Origin: Histomonas meleagridis
Taxonomy: Eukaryota; Parabasalia; Tritrichomonadida; Dientamoebidae
Length of the DNA stretch: 64,000 nucleotides
Direction of reading: 5' to 3'
Assembly (NCBI GenBank): GCA_020186115.1
Contig: WSYJ01000186.1
Location: 3,145,501-3,209,500 of the forward strand
The notes below the pieces were generated by a model, which saw only the letters and a list, made by a program, of their open reading frames with translations, was not told the origin of the DNA and ran no database searches. Below, piece by piece: positions 46,667-55,022 of the stretch (the first letter of the stretch is position 1; every line of letters begins with the position of its first letter). Position numbers and translations under genes: made by a program.

Positions 46667-49258
46667 TTATTTTTTAAAGACAGCATAAATTTCGCTCAAT
46701 GCCCTTCTGATGAGCTCCAAATTCATTGATTTTCTACAAAACAATAATTGGAAGGCAATTTTCAGCAATCCAGGCATTTCGCTTGGTGGGATATTTTCCA
46801 TTTGTTGATAATTATTAATAATTTCGAACAAATTTTGCAAGTAACCACTTATCCTCTCCAATTCTTTAATTTGAAAGACAATTGCTAAGAATTTATTTGT
46901 TAAATCATTTCTTAATCGATAACAAATTTTGAAGAACTTTTGGAAAAGTGCTCCGTTATCGTCGAAATCGTAAAATATTGAATTTGAGAACGATGTAAAA
47001 AGACCACAAATCAAAAAAACGAATATTTCCGATTCAATTTCTTTTGGTGTATTTTGGATGTTTCTGCAGCAAAATATCATATATAATATCTCTATTAATA
47101 AATAATGTATATACGAATTAAAGCAATTACAAAAGCATTCTTTGATTAACCCAATTGATAAAAAATAATTCCATATATCATCATCACTTAATTTCCGAAT
47201 TGCTTTTCGAAAATGTTCCAAAACTTTTATGTTCAATTCATCATTTGAAGTTGGTTTTATATGAAAAAGATAAATAACATCTCGAGAATATAATAATTCG
47301 ATTATATTCATATGACATGATTGAGGATTATTAATTAATACATTACTTAACCATTCACGAACGTGGTTAATATTATCACCAAACATATACTCTTTTAATA
47401 ACTTATGTATTATTTGACATAATATTTCTTGTACCACCCAAGAATCGCACATAAAAAAATTGAGAGGGCACGTTAAGTTTTGAATAGTTTGCAAATAAAT
47501 TTGATTTTTGAATGCTTGATTTCGTGTTGTATTCGCCACTTTTTCAAGTGTTGCTGTGAATTTGAATGTTGTGGATAGGGCACCCTGTCCGTCACCGTTT
47601 ACCAATTGTTCCGTTAAAATAATTTGAAATTTCGCTAAATTTTGTAAAATAATAATTTGTAATTCTTCGTTTTCATGGTTCGGAAACAGCTTCAAAAAGT
47701 CGATAATAAAATCTGAGAAAGTAAAATCCAAATTTTTAACTTTGTTTAGAATAATTCCAATATTTTCTACGTCGTCTTGTTCTAAGTTAATATTTTGGAA
47801 TTTCTCCAACAATTGATAACAAAATGGTATAAATCGTTGTGACAAAAGATTATCGAACTTAAATGCAGCGATTTTTAATATGTTTTTTCTATCGACTATC
47901 GTTAACTTATCGAAATAACAAACCAAAAAACAAAATGATGAAAATGTGAATTCTGATTGCTTTAACTTTAAAAGAACTTGTTCAAACAATGGATCATCAC
48001 CGAATCTTTCGTGTTTTAAACATTCCGCGATGAAGAAAATCCCATTGTTATCATTATTAGGGTCATTAATTAATTGAGAAAAATATGATTTAAAGATTAC
48101 ATTCGAAGTTTCATATAAATCGCCTGAGAAATTCTTTAAGAGTCCGACTAATGAACAATTATAATTCATATACATAAAGTTAATGAAGTATGGAATCACA
48201 ATTGATAATACATTTTCCTTAAATGGATTACAAGGAATATTTTCTGCATTTGTACTCCATCGATATAACAATTGTATTAATGGTAACGCTAAATCAATTA
48301 CATCCCCAAATTGGAAATTGTTTTGTATAATGTTAAAGACATTTGGTATAAAGCCAAAGATATTTCCTAACGTTTCGAATCGTGAAAAGTCAACTAAGAT
48401 CATACACTTAGCTAATTGACTCCATAAATCCATTAAAAGTTCCGAATTTGCATTTTGACACAATGAACTGGTGATAAATATAAATATATGTAAAAGTTTA
48501 TCAACACGATTCATCGAGTCAACATCTTGCGTACAAAGATCAAAAAATTGGAGGTTCTCAAGAAAATCAGTGATTATCTCACAAAACAAAAAGAGGATCC
48601 CATCGTCGTGAATTGGCTGCGAAATTAAATTAGATAAAATGTCAAGAAATAAAAATGTGATTTCAAAAAATTTATAATTTTGTTCAGGCATTGAAAAAAT
48701 AGTTTTAAGTGTAACATTGAGAAGCTGAAGCCATTCAATGTTGGGTTGGTTCTTGAAGAGAAAATGAAGAGAATGAGAAATAAATTCATTCTTTTTGGTA
48801 AAATATTCTCGGATTGTATATTTGGCCCTAACAAATTCTTTGTCGAAATTATGAAGAATAAGCTGAAGAAATCGAGGATAAAAATTTCCATGTGCAGTTA
48901 AGATAAATTCAAATAAATTTGGATTATAGATTATTTGAATATCAGAAAGTACCTCGAGAGCTTCACTTATTACCATTTCATTGGTTTGGTTTGAAAGTAG
49001 AATTTTTAATGAATCAGTTATAGAAATTATGTTATTATTGATATAATCGAAGTATAAGTTAATAACTTGATGTCTTATCATTGTTAGGATAATAAATTTC
49101 ACGTGATCATTTACAATGTTTGGATTATTTGCTAAAGAATTCAACAATGCAACAAAATATTGAGAATATTCTGGACTATCCTGGATGAGCTCAAGCTTTT
49201 CTATTGAAGTATGATCGCCATTTCTCCAGCCTTCACAGAGGACCAGGAAATTCTCCAT
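46667..49258 (-). CDS. HEAT-repeat karyopherin-like protein (exportin/importin-beta type), tentative
   Basis: 863 residues, all helical, composed of long hydrophobic helix pairs through the whole length (YFVALLNSLANNP; ILTMIRHQVINLYFDYI; FILTAHGNFYPRFLQLILHNF; VIDLALPLIQLLYRWS). The size, low basicity and acidic/Asn-rich style fit an importin-beta/exportin superfamily solenoid (CSE1/XPO-like) that carries cargo through nuclear pores. No single conserved motif proves it, so other large HEAT scaffolds are alternatives. TCACC precedes the ATG as a near-Inr. The stop is TAAA. Confidence 0.45.
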   Translation of the reverse strand: MENFLVLCEGWRNGDHTSIEKLELIQDSPEYSQYFVALLNSLANNPNIVNDHVKFIILTMIRHQVINLYFDYINNNIISITDSLKILLSNQTNEMVISEALEVLSDIQIIYNPNLFEFILTAHGNFYPRFLQLILHNFDKEFVRAKYTIREYFTKKNEFISHSLHFLFKNQPNIEWLQLLNVTLKTIFSMPEQNYKFFEITFLFLDILSNLISQPIHDDGILFLFCEIITDFLENLQFFDLCTQDVDSMNRVDKLLHIFIFITSSLCQNANSELLMDLWSQLAKCMILVDFSRFETLGNIFGFIPNVFNIIQNNFQFGDVIDLALPLIQLLYRWSTNAENIPCNPFKENVLSIVIPYFINFMYMNYNCSLVGLLKNFSGDLYETSNVIFKSYFSQLINDPNNDNNGIFFIAECLKHERFGDDPLFEQVLLKLKQSEFTFSSFCFLVCYFDKLTIVDRKNILKIAAFKFDNLLSQRFIPFCYQLLEKFQNINLEQDDVENIGIILNKVKNLDFTFSDFIIDFLKLFPNHENEELQIIILQNLAKFQIILTEQLVNGDGQGALSTTFKFTATLEKVANTTRNQAFKNQIYLQTIQNLTCPLNFFMCDSWVVQEILCQIIHKLLKEYMFGDNINHVREWLSNVLINNPQSCHMNIIELLYSRDVIYLFHIKPTSNDELNIKVLEHFRKAIRKLSDDDIWNYFLSIGLIKECFCNCFNSYIHYLLIEILYMIFCCRNIQNTPKEIESEIFVFLICGLFTSFSNSIFYDFDDNGALFQKFFKICYRLRNDLTNKFLAIVFQIKELERISGYLQNLFEIINNYQQMENIPPSEMPGLLKIAFQLLFCRKSMNLELIRRALSEIYAVFKK

Positions 49259-50259
49259 TTAGGTGAAGTGCTATTAGCCTTATGGTAAATTTGAGAGAAA
49301 ATTGGCCGTTTGCTTTTGGTTTGTCCACAAATGCTTGTTTACTTTACACTAACTGCTTAGAAAAATTACTTTTTCAATCATTGCTGCTTCTTAGTTTTCT
49401 TCCATAAAATTATCAGATGTTCATGAATAAACAACATAGTTAAATGAAAAATACACGTTTATTAATGCAGATGTATCGATTTTGATTAACTTTTTGAAGA
49501 TCTGGATGATATTTCATATTCATATATAAAATATTGATAATTTATGATTAATATAAGTAGGCTATAATAATCTTTTGATAAAAATTGCTCAATTTAGCAT
49601 GATAATGTGAAAAGGGCATTCTAAAAATAATATAAAATTGAAATAAAAGTTGTTGTAAAATTTTTCAATTTGCTTTTCTAAGAATGGATTTGCCAAAATT
49701 GAACTGAATAGTCGTAATATTTACTTTTTCTGGAAATTTGAAATGTTATCGATATTTCTAAAATTCATTTATCTGATTAAAAAATAAAAATGGATCTCAA
49801 ACAAACTTAAAAGCTAAGGAACTTTATGTTCTTGCTCGCTTCGGCAAATATTCACAGTTCAGATCTTAAAAATTGAATTAATTAAAAATAATATTGATAT
49901 TTTTTCATGCATGTTAAATTCAATATTTCACTTTATTTTATTTGCTATTTTTTAATTTTTGTCACATGTAAAATATTATGGTAAATTAACAAAACAAGTT
50001 TTCCTTGTTCATGGCATTTTTCAATATTTATCGTCACTTCTGGGTTGTTTTGTAAAGAATTTTTGAATGGCTGGCAAAAACTATTCAATACATTGCATTG
50101 AAATGAACCGACATTTTGTTCAAATAACGGCGAAAACTTATTCAAATTTGAAAGTACTTTTTCAATTCACTCATGTTCATCTTCATTGAACGTTAATCAT
50201 CAGCACATCAAATTTGATGTTTTCAATCATACATAAAAATAATTTTAATTCTCATTAAA
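49259..50259. other. 1 kb intergenic region with a U6-like fragment
   Basis: Contains GTTCTTGCTCGCTTCGGCAA at 49829-49848, resembling the 5' stem-loop of U6 snRNA, but the downstream ACAGAGA box and the rest of U6 are not visible. The remainder is AT-rich with no gene. Confidence 0.35.
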
Positions 50260-51834
50260 CTAAAGGTCCATCACAAGGACCAAGCCATAGCCAACAGAAG
50301 CAATAATCAATGCAGAGCCAAGTACAACAGGCCAACCAGCGAAGAAAAACTCAGGTCCGGTTAAGAAATGTTCATTTGTTTGTTTCATCGGGTTGTTAAC
50401 TTCATGTTTCTGTACGCCATAAACCAAAGCTGTTGGGAACGATGAAATATGAAACAGTTGAGCACATCCGACCATCATTGCCGACAACGTCAAGAACAAA
50501 ATTGGACTTCCGATATCTAATCCAATTTGATTCAAAACTGGGAACAAAATGGCAGCAGCTGATGTATGATTGATGACTGAAACGAGTATACCAATCACTA
50601 ACAAGAATATTAAAATGATAACAAACAAAGGAATACCTTTCATAGCATTTGCTATCCCATTCGATAGCAAAGTCAACAGTCCCGATGCATTCATAGCTTC
50701 GCCTAAAGCAATACCACCGCCCATCAATGACAAAGTTGACCATCTGAAGTTACCGAAGTCTTCCGAATTCAGAATCTTCGTCGAGAAGAACGAAATCACT
50801 GGAATCAAAGCAGTAATACCCACGTGTCCGAAGAATCCGGGGAACTCTTCTTGCATTGCCCATAGTATAATCGTAATCAAAGTCACTGCGCAAGTGAATG
50901 TATGTTTCCAAGTCCATTTACCGAAGTCTGTATTCGAATTTATCATTAATTCATCGGAAGAAGTTTTGTAGCGTAATCTCAAATAGAAATACGTAAGTAT
51001 TAATATTACAAACGCTGTTGGACCGGCGAATCCGATCCATTGTATGAATGATATTGACGCGGCGCCGCTTTCGTTGATGTATTTAATCGCTAATATGTTT
51101 TGGACTGATGCAATTGTCGTTACTAAGCCACCGGAATTACCGCTCCACGCTAAGCCCAACAAAAGCTGTTTGATGAATGGATCATTTGGACTTAACGATC
51201 GGATTATTGGCAATGTGAATGTTAAGAGTAATGTCGTGGAAGCGATGTTAGATAAGAAGGCGGCCGTGGAAAAGTTTAATAGCATAATTGCGAATAAGAC
51301 AACTTTTGGTTTTTGTGAGATTTTGGATAATGCAAATGAAGATAAGCGATCTGTGATTTGTAATTTGGTTAACGCTTCGCTCATAGTTAGTGAACCCAAA
51401 AACACGAAAATTATTGGGTCCATAAATTTTGCGGCGATCCGTGTGGCTAATTGACTGGCCGGAATTCGTCGGCCTGTGTTATTGTCATAGCCAATGCTAA
51501 ACCAAATGGATAAAAAAGGTATTAAATACGCTGTGGTATAAGATGGGATAAGATCAGTGGCCCATAGAAAGGCGCCCAAAATTAATATGGCGAAACATGT
51601 GTGAGCCGTTGGATATGAGGGGAAAATCGGGCAGACATAGATAATACAGAAAATTGCAACTGCTGTAAGCGGTAAAAATGATAATAATTTGTTCTTCTTT
51701 TGCTCTTTTTCTGGATCTCCGGATACTGCTCGAATTACTTCATCTGCATCGGTGGAACTAAGTCTACGAACTCGTCCATATGATTCTAGATCTGGATCAT
51801 TCGATTCCAGTATTTGGAAGTTTTTGTGTTTCAT
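50260..51834 (-). CDS. SLC13/DASS-family sodium-coupled anion transporter
   Basis: 524 residues with about eleven to twelve membrane helices. Family signatures: FVFLGSLTMSEALTKL with LSSFALSKI, the first SNT-like site NIASTTLLLTF, the GNSGGLVTTIASVQN region, LMGGGIALGEAM, and SVINHTSAAAILFPVL for the second half-repeat. DASS proteins carry dicarboxylates, citrate, sulfate or phosphate across the plasma membrane with Na+. The first Asn-Thr motif is weak, so the exact substrate is uncertain. A short polar N-terminal tail replaces the SPX domain seen in fungal phosphate members. TCATC precedes the ATG as a near-Inr, and a GGGGTGCCCC palindrome lies just upstream. Confidence 0.88.
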   Translation of the reverse strand: MKHKNFQILESNDPDLESYGRVRRLSSTDADEVIRAVSGDPEKEQKKNKLLSFLPLTAVAIFCIIYVCPIFPSYPTAHTCFAILILGAFLWATDLIPSYTTAYLIPFLSIWFSIGYDNNTGRRIPASQLATRIAAKFMDPIIFVFLGSLTMSEALTKLQITDRLSSFALSKISQKPKVVLFAIMLLNFSTAAFLSNIASTTLLLTFTLPIIRSLSPNDPFIKQLLLGLAWSGNSGGLVTTIASVQNILAIKYINESGAASISFIQWIGFAGPTAFVILILTYFYLRLRYKTSSDELMINSNTDFGKWTWKHTFTCAVTLITIILWAMQEEFPGFFGHVGITALIPVISFFSTKILNSEDFGNFRWSTLSLMGGGIALGEAMNASGLLTLLSNGIANAMKGIPLFVIILIFLLVIGILVSVINHTSAAAILFPVLNQIGLDIGSPILFLTLSAMMVGCAQLFHISSFPTALVYGVQKHEVNNPMKQTNEHFLTGPEFFFAGWPVVLGSALIIASVGYGLVLVMDL

Positions 51835-51842
51835 TGATGAAG

Positions 51843-51859
51843 TGAATGGGGGTGCCCCG
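51843..51859. promoter_or_regulatory. GGGGTGCCCC palindromic motif upstream of SLC13
   Basis: TGAATGGGGGTGCCCCG lies about 10-25 bases before the SLC13 start. Similar words occur at 17549 (GGGTGTCCC) and 60398 (GGGGTGCCCG). It could be a binding site for a shared regulator; this is inference. Confidence 0.3.
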
Positions 51860-51932
51860 AATGAGGATCAAAATGAATTCAAAATTGTTCAAAAATAATT
51901 TAAAATAAAAATAAAAATATATAAATAATATT

Positions 51933-53273
51933 TTATTTTGGAAAGCCTAAAACATTTAAAAATTTCTTGGAGTCTATCGAGAGATCATCAACTATAAATG
52001 ATTGATCTGCTTTAAATTGATTTGATGAAGATGTAGAAGTTCTTTGTTGATTTTTCTTACTGTTGTTATTGTCAATAGACGAAGGTAAACGAATCGTATC
52101 TGACACATATCTTGAAGAACTTTTTGTTTCTGTTTGAGATATTTTTGGTTTTAAAGGATAATTTCGGGGTTGTTCATTTGGTGTTAATGATTTCTTTTGT
52201 TCTGTTGGTATATAAGGTCTTGGTATCGTTGGTGATATATCTATCACATTCGATTGTTCGACTTTTAACTTTGTTGGCGTCTTTTGCTCTGGTGTAGGAT
52301 GTTGCTTTGGTGTAAAAAACTTTGGAATTCGTGGAGTTGTTTCTTGTCTTCGAATAGAAGAAAGAATTGTATTTAGAAGATCTTTGATTTCTTCATCACG
52401 TTCTTTTAATAATTCAATCATCTTAGCTTCTCTTTCTTCTAGTTGTTTTCGGAGATCTATAATTTCTTTATGCATAGATTGGATTAAAGAAATAATTTGA
52501 TCTTGATTAAACCCATTTAATGATATTTGATCAAGGAAATCCGATTTTTCTTCTTCTTCGGTAGTTTCAATTGGTTTCATTATCTTTTTTTGTGGTGATG
52601 AAATATCTACTTGATATATATGAAATTTATCATCAAGTGAACATTCAATATTATAAAGAACACCATTAATTGCTGCATGAATAGGAAGAGTAAATGCTAC
52701 ATATAGCGAAAATGATAAATTAATAATACGAGGATCATTATCTAAAGTAAGACCAATATAATAAGCTTCAACAAAATTATTTACAGCTTTGATTTTATAA
52801 TAAGCTTCAGTAACTTTCCTAGTAGTACAATTTTTTATTCCTTTTAATGGTTCAATTGATACAATGAAATTAGGAAATACCATTTCAAAATTGAGGTGTA
52901 AAGCATCTGTATATACAGCAGTACAATATAAATAATAATACGAATCAGATGAAAATGATGATGTTTCTGCTGCTCCTTGAAGATATGATTGGTAATTGTC
53001 ATCCACATCCCATTGTGTTGGTTCTTCTGAATCTTTTTTGAATACTAAAAAAGATGGAATTTCACCAACTCCAAATTGGTAGCCTTCTTCTCCATGAGGA
53101 ATAAATTTAAAATATGTTAGTAAAATTTCTTCAGTTGTATATTCAATTTTTCCAATTAATAATCCTGTAAAATTTTCTTCCTTTTTTGAAAATTGGATAA
53201 TCTCTGTAAACACGTCTTTCTCAACTTTGATAAAAGGAATTGTTGACTGAAATCCTATAGTTTTCTTTTGCAT
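51933..53273 (-). CDS. unrecognised protein with central coiled coil and Pro/Ser-rich tail
   Basis: 446 residues. Residues 1-200 look like a beta-rich globular domain (FTGLLIGKIEYTTEEILLTYFKFIPHGEEGY; YYLYCTAVYTDALHLNFEMVF) that loosely recalls the MPN/JAB fold, but the JAMM metal motif is not visible. A coiled coil follows (about 260-310, IDLRKQLEEREAKMIELLKERDEE), then a disordered Pro/Ser/Lys tail ending DSKKFLNVLGFPK. No signal or membrane segment is seen. The layout suggests a scaffold in a larger complex. The stop is TAAA. Confidence 0.45.
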   Translation of the reverse strand: MQKKTIGFQSTIPFIKVEKDVFTEIIQFSKKEENFTGLLIGKIEYTTEEILLTYFKFIPHGEEGYQFGVGEIPSFLVFKKDSEEPTQWDVDDNYQSYLQGAAETSSFSSDSYYYLYCTAVYTDALHLNFEMVFPNFIVSIEPLKGIKNCTTRKVTEAYYKIKAVNNFVEAYYIGLTLDNDPRIINLSFSLYVAFTLPIHAAINGVLYNIECSLDDKFHIYQVDISSPQKKIMKPIETTEEEEKSDFLDQISLNGFNQDQIISLIQSMHKEIIDLRKQLEEREAKMIELLKERDEEIKDLLNTILSSIRRQETTPRIPKFFTPKQHPTPEQKTPTKLKVEQSNVIDISPTIPRPYIPTEQKKSLTPNEQPRNYPLKPKISQTETKSSSRYVSDTIRLPSSIDNNNSKKNQQRTSTSSSNQFKADQSFIVDDLSIDSKKFLNVLGFPK

Positions 53274-53719
53274 TGCAGATATTATTTTTAAACGAATTTT
53301 TGTACGTTAATGAATATAAAATCATCAAGCATCGAATCCAATTATCCTTTGTATAAACCAAAATGCACATTTACCTAAGAATCATTCGCGACACAAAATT
53401 TCGTCAACCATAAAAATCAAATTTATTAATAAATTTCTTCATGAAAAAATTGTTATGTCATAGAAGAAAAGATTGTTAACAAAGCTATTTCCTTATAGAT
53501 TCTCAAAGGAATTTTTCCTTTTTGCTACAATATCTTATTAAAGATGAAATTCTTCTCATTTTCTTTTCCGACATAATGACTTGATAACAATTTAAATTCT
53601 ATGCGAGCCGTCCATTTAACCAACTATATAAAAATATTTTAAATTAATGAGAAAAAAGTATTTCATGAAATATTTACTACAGAAAAAATCGTAAATTTAC
53701 TTTCCGCAAAAAGCTGTAG
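53274..53719. other. intergenic region
   Basis: No gene is seen; 3' flank of the endosulfine-like gene and upstream of the coiled-coil gene. Confidence 0.4.
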
Positions 53720-54133
53720 TTAGTCAACGCAAAGAAGTGAAGTTCCTGGGAGATCAACAAGTTGAGAATTTATAAACGAACTTGTTGGGACAAGTTTTTG
53801 TTCTTCGGAGGAAACACCATCGCTGTTTGATTCCTTCTCCATCATCCAATTAGCAGAATCAAACAATTTTATATTTTCTCTCTTTGTCTTAGCATTTTTA
53901 TTTATCTCGATATTTCCAAAACTACCGTGTGTTTCCACAAGAGACAGTGGAGAATCTGTTGGGTCTTTAGGAATTTTACATTCAAGAACTGTTGTTGGTA
54001 ATTCATTTTTTGATTCTTTACCATGGTTCATTGCATATTCGGCAGAGTCAAAAAATTTAATGTTTTTACGTTTCTCTTTTGCTTTCTGTGATTTCATCAG
54101 TGATCCATGCCTGGTGTGATTCGAATCAGACAT
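53720..54133 (-). CDS. endosulfine/ARPP19-like protein with two FDS motifs
   Basis: 137 residues, small, charged and probably disordered. It contains two copies of a ~35-residue unit: HGSLMKSQKAKEKRKNIKFFDSAEYAM and HGSFGNIEINKNAKTKRENIKLFDSANWMM. The core FDSxEY/FDSxNW resembles the endosulfine/Igo1 motif (FDSGDY), whose serine is phosphorylated by Greatwall to inhibit PP2A-B55 and promote mitosis. First-motif flanks also fit the family (basic stretch before, KxxLP after). The second motif has Trp for Tyr. A PP2A-inhibitor role is inferred from the motif only. Confidence 0.55.
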   Translation of the reverse strand: MSDSNHTRHGSLMKSQKAKEKRKNIKFFDSAEYAMNHGKESKNELPTTVLECKIPKDPTDSPLSLVETHGSFGNIEINKNAKTKRENIKLFDSANWMMEKESNSDGVSSEEQKLVPTSSFINSQLVDLPGTSLLCVD

Positions 54134-55022
54134 TTATTTGTTTGACAATTTGACTACTTTTTCATAGTAACGGTCTGGCCAAGCGATTTATCGGCCGAGC
54201 GGCTGACTTCACCGCAATTCCAACTTTCAAATTGAAATCATTTACATTAGGCAATTCAATAAGACCATAAAGAGGACGTTCTCTTTGTTTATTCCAACTT
54301 TGTTTGAGAAAAATGTCTATGAGGAATTTTATTGCTAAATGGACTGCAAAATTCTTCTCTGAAAATTGTGGATTCTGGAATTCAATTTAATTTTTGTGAA
54401 AAAAATTGTAATAAACCGTTGTGTAAAGCACTCAAAAGCGTGAGTTAAACTTTTTGAGCATCATTTTTAATAGTTTTAGCTGTTATCGGTACATTCAAAA
54501 AGTGAAAATTGAGATAAAAAAGTTGTGTTTTAACTGTTGGAAAACTGTTTTTAATTTCCATGTAAAGTTGAACCTATAATTAAAGAATGCAATCAAATTA
54601 AATAAATGTTAATTTAATTAAATAATAATTAAGTGTTGATCCAATAAATTTAACGATGTTCAATAATTGATTCATTAATGAATTCCACTGTGGAATGTTC
54701 CAAACAAAACGAATGCGCTTTCGATACCTTTCTTTTGTTGTTATTTTTGTTTCAATTTTCTCTTCTTCATATGTTCTGTTATTTCATTCACTTTTGTTGT
54801 CAATTTTTCAATTAATCATTTTTCAATTTAATTCTAATTCGAACTAAATTTATTTCATTAATTTCCCAATTTTTCTTATTCCTATAGTCAATTCCAAGTG
54901 TTAACGTGTTACCAAGTTGTGAAGATTCAGCACATTTCAGTGATCGAAAATTCCACTCACTGCGTTATACTTCACTGAATACGTTAAAATTTGACTGTTT
55001 TATAAATTGGGAATAAGTGCAT
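54134..55022. other. 0.9 kb intergenic region
   Basis: Between two minus-strand genes; holds AAAAAGTGAAAATTGAG near 54498 and AT-rich low-complexity DNA. No gene is seen. Confidence 0.4.
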
